Assembly: GCF_004364125.1 (NCBI RefSeq)
Contig: NZ_SNZV01000008.1
Coordinates: 186,001 to 250,000, forward strand
Reading direction: 5' to 3'
Source: Sphingobacterium paludis
GTDB lineage: Bacteria; Bacteroidota; Bacteroidia; Sphingobacteriales; Sphingobacteriaceae
DNA length: 64,000 nucleotides
Shown here: in pieces, positions 45,001 to 52,110 of the stretch
Numbering within the stretch: the first letter of the stretch is position 1
Layout of the letters: the number at the start of each line of letters is the position of its first letter
Program-made: the position numbers and the translations under genes
The notes under the pieces: generated by a model
What the model was told of the DNA's origin: nothing
Seen by the model: only the letters and a program-made list of their open reading frames with translations
The model's database searches: none

Positions 45001-45168
45001 GGCATTCGCGCCAGAATAATTCGTACGTACAGATATCTGCGCAGGGTCTATCGATGGATATTCCCGAATGCCCAGAAATGTATAACCAATAATGCCAAAG
45101 AGAATCAACATCAGATTCATGACTATGGCTAAAACCGGCCGCTTTATGCTTAATGTCGATAGACTCAT
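42091..45168 (-). CDS. RND efflux pump permease (HAE1 type)
   Basis: Inner-membrane proton-driven drug/hydrophobe exporter (1025 residues, 12 membrane helices with two large periplasmic domains), of the AcrB/MexB class. The proton-relay Asp pair lies in ATGLVVDDGIVVTENIF (Asp401, Asp402), and the second half has VTKNGILIVEFANQLRDQG. FLGIREYPSIDPAQISVRTNYSGANADIIESQITEPLEKS near the start and LLTVPMAVGGALFSLWLFGQTWNIFSQIG in the second half are standard. It follows the adaptor gene by 12 bases. No dedicated regulator (TetR, MarR or two-component) adjoins the operon. The exported compounds cannot be inferred. Confidence 0.95.
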   Translation of the reverse strand: MSLSTLSIKRPVLAIVMNLMLILFGIIGYTFLGIREYPSIDPAQISVRTNYSGANADIIESQITEPLEKSINSIDGIRNISSSSNQGSSNITIEFNLGKNLEEAANDVRDKVSQALRNLPQDIDAAPVVSKADADSEPIITMTVQSTTKNVLELSDYAENVIAQRLQTIPGVSSVQIWGQRKYAMRLWIDPNRLAAYGLTVLDVRAALNSQNVELPSGKLTGANTELAVKTMGNLASEAEFNNIIIKSDENRNIRLGDVGTAALEAENFETKMSDSGYPMVSLAIIPQPGTNYLDIADQFYLEYDKLQDDLPPGFDLNIALDNTQFVKKAVLEVLETLAIAIVLVVLIIYLFFRNWAIAFRPLIDIPVSLIATFFIMYLCGFSVNVLTLLAIVLATGLVVDDGIVVTENIFKKVEEGMSPIEAAIKGSNEIFFAVISISITLAAVFLPVIFLEGFVGRLFREFGVVIGAAVLISAFVSLSLTPMLNAYLMKGGEQQRSKFYDKTERYFVMMNKEYEQSLRGFLRFKWLSFAVIAGCFVLIYFFYSVLPKETAPYDDRSYISLRVTAPEGASYEYMDRFMTDLTLLINDSIPEKTVSLVITSPGFGSSSVNSGIVRLGLVQPNERERSQEDISNHLSSLTKPYSEARVAVSQQPTISVNRRGGLPIQYIIQAPNFQELEEKIPVFMDELSKNNTFSMVDVNLKFNKPEIFVTIDRVKAQSLGVSVLDVAQTLQMSLSGQRFGYFMMNGKQYQVMGQFDRKDRATPMDLASIFVKSQSGQLIQLDNIVTMEERSSPPQLYHNNRYMSATVSAGLAPGKSMGDGIEAMDATKEKVLDASFTTDLGGEARDFVESGSNTMFAFGLAVLLIFLILAAQFESFIDPIIILLTVPMAVGGALFSLWLFGQTWNIFSQIGTIMLIGLVTKNGILIVEFANQLRDQGLDKYQAVVTASEARLRPILMTSLAIALGALPIALSLGAASTSRIGMGVVIVGGTMFSLILTLYVIPAFYLMMSKARKKRPEFDEIEA

Positions 45169-45180
45169 AATGGTTGCTTT

Positions 45181-46239
45181 TTAGCGAAGTGTTACCGTAA
45201 CCGGACTGCCGTCCCGTAATGACATAACTCCTGATGTTAGCACAGTATCGCCTGCCCTGATGCCTTTCAAAATTAGAATCTCAGCGTCGGTCCTACCGCC
45301 TGTCTCTACCAACACCTCAGACGCTTTACCAGACTTTAGCACAAATAATTTCTTACCATTTTGAATAGGAATTAGGGCCTCCGTAGGCACAAGCAACCCC
45401 GTCTCTATGGTTTCTAAAGGGAAAACTACATTTGCAAAGGTACCCGGAATCAATTGGCTATCGCCATTTTCCGCCATCGCGCGCACCCGTAACGTGCGGG
45501 TAGTGGCTTCCACGATTGGCTCTATGGCATATACGCGAGCCGAAAATTCTTTTGCTATTTCCTGTACAGTAAATCTGACGTGACTCCCTATTTTTACTTT
45601 ACTAGCGTATTTTTCAGGGATAGAAAACTGCAATTTCACCTTGCTTAAATTCGCTAGTTGAGCAATATCGGTTGTAGGGGTAATGTAACTGCCTTTGGAA
45701 ATATTGCGCAGCCCTACCGTTCCAGAAAATGGTGCTCTGATCAACGTTCGTCTCAACTGTGCCTCGATAAGCTGTATCTGCGATTGTGCTGTTCTGAACT
45801 CTGCACTAGCAATATCATATTCTTCCTGACTGATTGCCTCCTTTTCCAAAAGTAGTTTGGCACGTCTTTCATTTTCGGCGGAAAGCATATTCTGGGTTTT
45901 CGCTTGCGCAAGCTGTGCACGAAGTTCACCATCGTTAATCCGGATCAATACCTGACCTTCCCCTACCTTTCCGCCCTCGGAAAAGTTTAATTCTTCCACG
46001 ATACCCGAAATTTCGGAACGCAGGCTAACAATTTCATTAGGCTCTATAGCTCCAGTCAATGACAGAAAATCAGAAAAAGGTTTACCTTGTACAACAAAGC
46101 CGTAAACCTTAGACTCGGATGACCGACTACCGCCACCACTACTGTTAGCCTTCTTATTGTTGACCATTATACGATACGCCACCAAACTTCCTATTATAAC
46201 AAGAACGGCAATCAAAAATATAGAAACTTTCTTACTCAT
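45181..46239 (-). CDS. RND efflux periplasmic adaptor
   Basis: Membrane-fusion protein linking the RND pump to the TolC channel. The Met at 46239 (MSKKVSIFLIAVLVIIGSLVAYRIMV) begins an N-terminal membrane anchor and is preferred over 46281. Lipoyl/barrel-sandwich halves are SLRSEISGIVEELNFSEGGKVGEGQVLIRIN and IRAPFSGTVGLRNISKGSYI around an alpha-helical hairpin (about 115-165). Beta-barrel and proximal domains follow (KLQFSIPEKYASKVKIG; ATTRTLRVRAMAENGDSQLIPGTFANVVF). First gene of the adaptor-pump-channel operon. Confidence 0.93.
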   Translation of the reverse strand: MSKKVSIFLIAVLVIIGSLVAYRIMVNNKKANSSGGGSRSSESKVYGFVVQGKPFSDFLSLTGAIEPNEIVSLRSEISGIVEELNFSEGGKVGEGQVLIRINDGELRAQLAQAKTQNMLSAENERRAKLLLEKEAISQEEYDIASAEFRTAQSQIQLIEAQLRRTLIRAPFSGTVGLRNISKGSYITPTTDIAQLANLSKVKLQFSIPEKYASKVKIGSHVRFTVQEIAKEFSARVYAIEPIVEATTRTLRVRAMAENGDSQLIPGTFANVVFPLETIETGLLVPTEALIPIQNGKKLFVLKSGKASEVLVETGGRTDAEILILKGIRAGDTVLTSGVMSLRDGSPVTVTLR

Positions 46240-46747
46240 GGCTGTCTTATGTGGACAATAAAGCGATTGAATTTGTGGCACAAGATACCGCTATTTGGCC
46301 AGACCGACTTGTAAAAATCTTAACATAAAAATACTTCCACCTACCACACAGAGGGGATCTGCACCGCGCGAGCAGCTTAGTTTTAGCCTAGCAGTTAATA
46401 GACCATAAGCACAGGATAACCGCCCGTAAGATCTGCTTTTTGGCCGCTCTTTACTATAAAATGGTATTGGATGATTTCGCTAACCAAAGATATCAGGACA
46501 CGTTGATTTTACGAGAGGCAACTGGTCGCTTCTTCCTAGAACACAGCCTTATTCTGCGATAATATCGTTGTCCTTGTTCATGAAAGGATACATAGCAAAT
46601 ATAAATCCCAAGCATACGGTTAAGCGTATGCTTGGGATGCAAACAGCATAAAAAAAGCTGTTTGATAGAATGAGGATAAGAAGCGCCAATACAGTCGGTA
46701 TAAAAGATTGTTATCCGCCAAATATCATATCAACGCTTTCGTGCTAC
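46240..46747. other. Spacer between RND operon and PI-PLC gene
   Basis: About 500 bases with no supportable gene. It contains the hairpins at 46605-46663 that follow the PI-PLC gene, and must hold the RND operon promoter near its left end, though I see no clean -7 element there. Confidence 0.5.
46605..46663 (-). terminator. Terminator hairpins after the PI-PLC gene
   Basis: A perfect 14-bp stem (46605-46618 and 46625-46638; arms ATCCCAAGCATACG and CGTATGCTTGGGAT, loop GTTAAG) is preceded on the minus strand by a smaller 7-bp hairpin (46641-46647 and 46657-46663) containing a T-run. Both lie downstream of the PI-PLC stop at 46748. Confidence 0.72.
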
Positions 46748-47722
46748 CTAAAAATTGGTGTAATAGATACTCTTCGCCAAATCTGGATAAATTAAATCCG
46801 TAATGACCACGCCGAAATACCCTTTTGGGTTTTGCTTGAAGAAATCTGCAAGTCGGGGGTTGATTTCGTTTGACACGAGTGGAATATTTGGAATATCAGG
46901 GATGCCGGGAATACTTGGAAACGGGTTTTGAAATCCGCTAGTAAAATTCAGGAAGAATGTTTTATTTGCTGCGCCGGCATTGTTACTTGTATTGAACAAT
47001 GACGTTATGGCGTTCCACTTGTCTGTATTATTGGTAACCCTATAGATATCTTGTACCTGCAACGTAGATTCGGGATTTTGGATGGTGAAAGCGGCGTTGT
47101 CTGACCAACCGTTAGACGCTTGAATTCCTAACGTTTGGCCTGCTCCAAACCTTCTCACTAACACAATCTTACCCCTTGCCGCCTGCAAAGAAGGGACATC
47201 CGCATCTAATCGAAATAAACCCGCGTAGGAATTGGCATAATTCATAAACCGTTGCTCGAAACTCATCGTATTGCCGCTGGGGGTATACTCTTCTTTTACA
47301 CTCATGATGATCGTTTCTGAGGGATTAGCCTCTAAAAAATCTTCACAAGATTGCAATACCTGATCGAAATTGAGATTCTGATAAACACGGTCGTGATGGA
47401 TGACAAAGTTGTTATTGATAAAGCGACACCGCACATCCAAAAAACGCACGCCAGCATTCAGTTGCTGGGCGATGGTCAGATTTTGCGTTTTTGCGGTTCC
47501 CGGGAAAGGTTCGATAAGACCACCAGAACCATGTGTGCCCGGAATGCTCAATGTTACAAGTGATCGATCGCCCGGTATGGCACTCATCCAGTTTGCGCCA
47601 CCTGGCAAGTCTTGGCGGACGGGTTCTAGCGGCCGCGAAGGCTGAAGGTCGCCAAGTTGAGAAGAATCACAAGAAGTGAAAACCACCGATAACAGTAGTA
47701 AGTAGGATAAGAAATGTTTCAT
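46748..47722 (-). CDS. PI-PLC X-domain lipoprotein with Asp-to-Gly change at the active site
   Basis: Exported lipoprotein (lipobox VFTSC, Cys22 in the frame opening at 47734) with a bacterial phosphatidylinositol-specific phospholipase C domain, resembling the Bacillus cereus enzyme along its length. ISIPGTHDSG of that enzyme corresponds to LSIPGTHGSGG (His68), FDIRGR to LDVRCR (Arg102), the second catalytic His to VIHHD (His113/His114), and NPSETIIMSVKEEY is nearly identical. WVIQDYI matches VVITDLI near the C-terminus. The Asp next to the first His (B. cereus Asp33) is Gly69, so classical PI cleavage may be weakened or the substrate different. I prefer the Met at 47722. Confidence 0.88.
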   Translation of the reverse strand: MKHFLSYLLLLSVVFTSCDSSQLGDLQPSRPLEPVRQDLPGGANWMSAIPGDRSLVTLSIPGTHGSGGLIEPFPGTAKTQNLTIAQQLNAGVRFLDVRCRFINNNFVIHHDRVYQNLNFDQVLQSCEDFLEANPSETIIMSVKEEYTPSGNTMSFEQRFMNYANSYAGLFRLDADVPSLQAARGKIVLVRRFGAGQTLGIQASNGWSDNAAFTIQNPESTLQVQDIYRVTNNTDKWNAITSLFNTSNNAGAANKTFFLNFTSGFQNPFPSIPGIPDIPNIPLVSNEINPRLADFFKQNPKGYFGVVITDLIYPDLAKSIYYTNF

Positions 47723-48211
47723 GATGTATAGCATTAAGTGTTTTTCATAGTGTTAGTTTATAGAGCTCATTCGTCGCTATGGTTTATCCCTTCACTACGT
47801 TTGCAAGTTCACTTGCGCGTTTAATATGAAAGGTATAGAGCTCCGAACAAGGCGTCAATAAGACAAGGCTAAAATACTCAAAACATGGTATTTACATCAT
47901 TTAAAACCAGCCTGATTGATCCGTCCTGGAGGTGTAATAACGAGGATTAAATAAGGTTGTGTTGAAAAAAAACAGCAGACATCACCAAAAATATTGCCAA
48001 ATAAAAGTCGGGATTGACCATCTGAAATTTTTTTTTCAAATTTTAGTGCATTATAAAAAAGGATTATAGTTTTATGATATTTGAAAATTTGTAGAGTAAA
48101 ATCTACATAATGTAGTAGTTGGGAGTGGGATTAGATCTTAGTATATAGTACGTAGTAGGTAGATTGGGTATTGGGTAGAGTGTAATGCGATATAAAGTGT
48201 GTTAAAGTGGG

Positions 48212-48247
48212 CGTCCTTGCGAGCCAGAGTAACGAGGGCGCGGCAAT
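48212..48247 (-). repeat. 36-bp dispersed element, copy 3
   Basis: On the minus strand it reads ATTGCCGCGCCCTCGTTA then CTCTGGCTCGCAAGGACG, a diverged copy of the element at 5901-5936. Confidence 0.68.
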
Positions 48248-48579
48248 CTTGTGGGTTAGATAGTGCGTATGGCGTAGTGAGATATTATAGATTTTAGTAG
48301 ATAGTACGTAGTAGGTAGATTGGGTATTGCGTAGCGCGTAATGTGATGAAAGCAAACGTCTTTGTGAGCCTGAGGGACGAGGGCGCGGCAATCCTTCGTG
48401 TTTAGAACGTAGGGTAGTGTTTAGGTCGTAGTGAGAATTGAGATATGGTGAAGTACTTATTATGTAGTGCTTATCATACAGAATAGGCTATTGAGTACAT
48501 GTTTTTTAATTTTTACTTTTAACTTTTTACTTTTCAATCGGCGCGGCAATCTTGTGGGTTAGATAGTGCGTATGGCGTA
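48237..48579. repeat. 40-bp exact direct repeat pair
   Basis: The same 40 bases, beginning GGCGCGGCAATCTTGTGGGT, occur at 48237-48276 and 48540-48579, 303 bases apart. The first copy begins within dispersed element copy 3; the second carries only the end of an element, as though part of the block had been duplicated. Confidence 0.85.
48357..48392 (-). repeat. 36-bp dispersed element, copy 4
   Basis: On the minus strand it reads ATTGCCGCGCCCTCGTCC then CTCAGGCTCACAAAGACG. It is flanked by the same 'tagtacgtagtaggtagattgggtattg' type sequence as copy 3. Confidence 0.7.
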
Positions 48580-48711
48580 TTGAGTAGTGGGTAGTGCGTA
48601 ATGAGATTAGATATTAGTATTAGTAGTATTAGTAGTTAGATTGTAGTGCTTCGTATGTAGGGTTTGGTACCCTATACAATCCTTTTGACTTTTTACTTTT
48701 TAATCTTAACA

Positions 48712-50055
48712 TCAAACTTTGATTTTGCGCACACTGATAGCCCCGATAATCATAAGGACACCTGCCCCAAGTAGTGCATAAATAGCTTGCCCTTGAAACA
48801 CATACTTAATTAAATAGCCACTTGTCAATCCACTGACGATCTGTGGAAAGGTGATAAAGAAATTGAACAGCCCCATGTAAAGCCCCATCTTGCGAGCGGG
48901 TAAGCTATCACTTAATATCGCGTAAGGCATGGCTAAAATACTTCCCCAAGCAACTCCAATGCCTACCATAGAAAGGATCAACATCTCTGGTGTACTCATG
49001 AAATAAATAGATCCTAACGCCATTCCGCCAATGGTTAGCGACAGGGCGTGCGTTGACTTTCGACCTATTGCACGAGCAATACGCGGTAAACATAGTGCAT
49101 AAATCGCCGATACGCCGTTATAAATCCCGAACAAGACACCAACCCAGTTACCCGCATCTGCGTAGCCGACGGAGGTGGTGTCTCCGGCGGGAACTGTGTA
49201 GATATGCTCTGCAATGGCTGGTGTCGAAAATACCCACATCAGAAACAAGGCAAACCATGAGCAAAACTGCACCAAACCCAGCTGGCGCATGGCGAGCGGC
49301 ATGTTCTTAATGTCTTCAGTCAAGCCTTTGAAAAATCCCCGCTTATTCAAAGGCTCTGCAACGGCAGCCGTTTCGCCGGACTCGAAACGTTCTAATTCTT
49401 CCGGTGAATATTCCTTTGTCGTGAAAACAGTCCATAATATGCTTAAAATAAGTACCGCAGCACCTACGTAAAAGGAATAAATCACGTTGTTAGGCACCAA
49501 GCCAGCATCAGCAACTTTAGACACGCCACCATATTCCGCAAGTATATAAGGTAGCCATGAACCTAACACGGCGCCAAGGCCAATCAAAAACGTCTGCATG
49601 GAAAAGCCTAAGCTTCGCTGTTCACTAGGCAGGTTGTCGGCTATTAACGCCCGAAAGGGCTCCATGGTAATATTAATGGATGCATCCATAATCATCAGCA
49701 TACCTGCGCCGATCAATAGCGGCGGCAGCATGGCCGCGAGCACGGCGGAGTTTGGCATAAAGATCAGCGCTATTGCAGTGAACAGCGCTCCTCCCAAGAA
49801 GTAAGGTCTTCTTCGCCCCAAACTATTCCAAGTGCGATCACTGTAATGCCCAATAATCGGTTGCACGATCATGCCTGTCAAAGGCGCAGCCAACCAGAAC
49901 AACGACAAATGCTCGACGTCAGCTCCAAAGGTCTGAAGGATACGTGAGGCATTACCATTTTGCAAGGCAAATCCCATTTGGATGCCCAGAAAGCCAAAGC
50001 TCATGTTAAAAATCTGCGTTAAGCTTAATGATGGTTTACGTATTGGATTGTGCAT
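48712..50055 (-). CDS. MFS sugar transporter (SLC45/maltose-sucrose type)
   Basis: Inner-membrane major-facilitator protein (447 residues, 12 predicted helices) of the glycoside-transport branch related to SLC45 and plant sucrose carriers. FGFLGIQMGFALQNGNASRILQTFGA, PLTGMIVQPIIGHYSDRTWNSLGRRRPYFLGGAL (with the R-x-G-RRRP loop) and MPYAILSDSLPARKMGLYMGLFNFFITFPQI are characteristic. As the last gene of the starch locus it most likely brings maltose or short maltodextrins from the periplasm into the cytosol for the GH65 phosphorylase, by proton symport. The exact sugar is inference from context. Confidence 0.9.
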   Translation of the reverse strand: MHNPIRKPSLSLTQIFNMSFGFLGIQMGFALQNGNASRILQTFGADVEHLSLFWLAAPLTGMIVQPIIGHYSDRTWNSLGRRRPYFLGGALFTAIALIFMPNSAVLAAMLPPLLIGAGMLMIMDASINITMEPFRALIADNLPSEQRSLGFSMQTFLIGLGAVLGSWLPYILAEYGGVSKVADAGLVPNNVIYSFYVGAAVLILSILWTVFTTKEYSPEELERFESGETAAVAEPLNKRGFFKGLTEDIKNMPLAMRQLGLVQFCSWFALFLMWVFSTPAIAEHIYTVPAGDTTSVGYADAGNWVGVLFGIYNGVSAIYALCLPRIARAIGRKSTHALSLTIGGMALGSIYFMSTPEMLILSMVGIGVAWGSILAMPYAILSDSLPARKMGLYMGLFNFFITFPQIVSGLTSGYLIKYVFQGQAIYALLGAGVLMIIGAISVRKIKV

Positions 50056-50138
50056 GATAGTTGGTGTATATTGATCAGCAATGGGCAGGAGTCATTATCG
50101 TCTTACACTGTCCGGGCTGCTCGAGTTGTTTTACAAAA

Positions 50139-51977
50139 TTAAAATTTCAAAATAACAGATTGATCCGCCGGGATCTGTATCGGAATATGCGACTCCACAC
50201 GTTTGACTGACGACTTTGTACCCGTCAATAGATCGGTTAATACCAAGTCTTTACCACGTAAATGGAAAGCATCAACCACATCCGCGGGCAAGTGAATGGT
50301 TAATTGCTCCTCTTGATGCTCAAAATTAGTAATGATAAGCAATCGCTCTTTCTCGGTGTAGCGAAGAAAAGCATATACCCGACGCGGCATGCTCGCATTA
50401 TTATATTGCGCAGGCATCAAATCATAGAAGCCGCCTTGTTTAATGGCTTCTTCTTGCCGAACTAAGCGCAATAGCGTTCGGTAAAACAGGCGCAAATCTT
50501 TTTCTTTTTCGGTCAACTGCCCTCCGTCAAAGGCACCGTCATTCATCCATTTCTGGTGTTGCGGTACACCCCAATAATCGAAGATCGTCGTGCGGCCATC
50601 CTCGCCGCTAAATCCTGCAGCACCAGCTCCTGGCTCTCCGACCTCTTGTCCACTGTAAATCATGACGGGACCGGTCGATAATGTTGCCGTAACGACCATA
50701 GCTGGAACCACACGCCAAGCGTCGCCTCCAAAATAACTGGATGCAAAGCGTTGCTCATCGTGGTTCTCTAAAAAGCGAAGCATCTTGGATGAATATCCTG
50801 TTACCTCGCGTCGCCAAACATCTTGTATACCCTGTACACCGCCCTCATCTTCATGGCGAACCAACGTGCGGAGCGTATCGTATAATCCAACTTTATCATA
50901 TAAAAAATCGAATTTGCCTATATCGTAGAAATTGGCGTATTCATTTTTATTATAGGCTTCCCCAATAAACAGGATGTCTGGATACTGCTGTTTTACCTCC
51001 TGCACCACCCAGCTCCAGAATTCTACCGGAACCATCTCGACCATATCACAACGGAAGCCATCTACGCCTTTTGCCGCCCAGAATAGGAGGATATCGCGCA
51101 TCTTGTACCAAAGTGGTGGCACAGGTTTAAAATGCTGCACATTGTGCTGCAATATATCCACTCCATAATTCAACTTGATTGTTTCGAACCAATCATCTTT
51201 TGAAGGGCTCGCTGAAAATACATTGTTACCGGTGACCTTTGCCGGGAATTCATCAAATTGACCATCTTTGCCTGCCGATTGAAATGCATTGCCACCAGGA
51301 TTATAGCCTTGCGGTACCTGCAACTTTTGATGCGGTAAGTAATAGAAATCATTCGTGCTCGCGAATGCTACGTCTGTGTTATCATCAGCCCCCAAATCGC
51401 GTACGTCGGTTGGTTTTTGGTCCGAGCCGTATGAACGTGACACGTGGTTAGGCACAAAGTCAATGATCACCTGCATACCGGCCTGATGCGTTCGTGCAAG
51501 GAGAGACTCAAATTCTTGCATGCGATTAGGAACATCAATAGCAAAATCTGGATTCACATCGTAGTAATCTTTTATGGCATAAGGTGATCCCGCCCGGCCT
51601 TTGACCACATCGGGATCATCGACGGCAATACCGTAGGCGCTGTAATCGGTCATTGTTGCGTGCTCCAACACTCCAGTGTACCACATATGCGTAATGCCTA
51701 GGTCGCTTAACTCCGCTAGTGCTTTACTACTATAGTCATCAAATTTACCAACGCCGTTTTCCGCTATGGAACCATAATAGGCATTTGTCTTATTTTTGTT
51801 TCCAAAGTGTCTAACCAGTGACTGATAGATGACGAATTTATTGTCCGTTATCGGTTCATTTAAGGTGTGTTCTTTGTTTAACAGCTCTAATTTATGCATA
51901 TGCGAAGCGCAGGATGATCCCATAAGTATAGCAAGCAGCAAAAGCATACAGACATGTGGGTATCTTGTGTAATTCAT
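50139..51977 (-). CDS. GH13 alpha-amylase lipoprotein
   Basis: Exported glycoside hydrolase family 13 enzyme (612 residues) acting on alpha-1,4-glucans. The N-terminus is a lipoprotein signal (LAILMGSSC, Cys23). Conserved regions are VIIDFVPNHVS (170-180), GVDGFRCDMVEMVP with nucleophile Asp311, ILFIGEAYN with acid/base Glu340, and FLENHDEQR with Asp407. A C-terminal beta domain follows. The substrate could be starch, maltodextrin or a disaccharide; I cannot fix it. It lies between the transporter gene and the GH65 gene, separated from the latter by about 130 bases without a visible promoter. Confidence 0.92.
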   Translation of the reverse strand: MNYTRYPHVCMLLLLAILMGSSCASHMHKLELLNKEHTLNEPITDNKFVIYQSLVRHFGNKNKTNAYYGSIAENGVGKFDDYSSKALAELSDLGITHMWYTGVLEHATMTDYSAYGIAVDDPDVVKGRAGSPYAIKDYYDVNPDFAIDVPNRMQEFESLLARTHQAGMQVIIDFVPNHVSRSYGSDQKPTDVRDLGADDNTDVAFASTNDFYYLPHQKLQVPQGYNPGGNAFQSAGKDGQFDEFPAKVTGNNVFSASPSKDDWFETIKLNYGVDILQHNVQHFKPVPPLWYKMRDILLFWAAKGVDGFRCDMVEMVPVEFWSWVVQEVKQQYPDILFIGEAYNKNEYANFYDIGKFDFLYDKVGLYDTLRTLVRHEDEGGVQGIQDVWRREVTGYSSKMLRFLENHDEQRFASSYFGGDAWRVVPAMVVTATLSTGPVMIYSGQEVGEPGAGAAGFSGEDGRTTIFDYWGVPQHQKWMNDGAFDGGQLTEKEKDLRLFYRTLLRLVRQEEAIKQGGFYDLMPAQYNNASMPRRVYAFLRYTEKERLLIITNFEHQEEQLTIHLPADVVDAFHLRGKDLVLTDLLTGTKSSVKRVESHIPIQIPADQSVILKF

Positions 51978-52110
51978 GTTGTATTATATAGATGATCAGA
52001 TTAAGTATACGATCTGATGCTTTATGAGTACGATACAATCGTTGTTTAGTTCAATTTCCTTGTGATAAGAATCCAGTAGTTATCCCATAAAAATAACTAC
52101 TGAATGGATA

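Larger units (their letters stand above)
47723..48711. other. Repeat-filled spacer
   Basis: Nearly 1 kb without a gene. 47723-48110 is A+T-rich single-copy sequence. From about 48110 it is a patchwork of 'agtatatagtacgtagtaggtagattgggtattg' blocks (about 48140-48180 and 48297-48332), two 36-bp dispersed elements, a 40-bp exact repeat, and 'tttttacttttaactttttac' tracts (48510-48535 and 48680-48712). An 86-codon minus frame at 48131-48391 is built from the repeats and is not a gene. Confidence 0.7.

Noticed and set aside
48131..48391. 86-codon minus-strand frame
   Set aside because: Its translation repeats itself (RNTQSTYYVL twice) because it covers duplicated intergenic repeats; not a gene.
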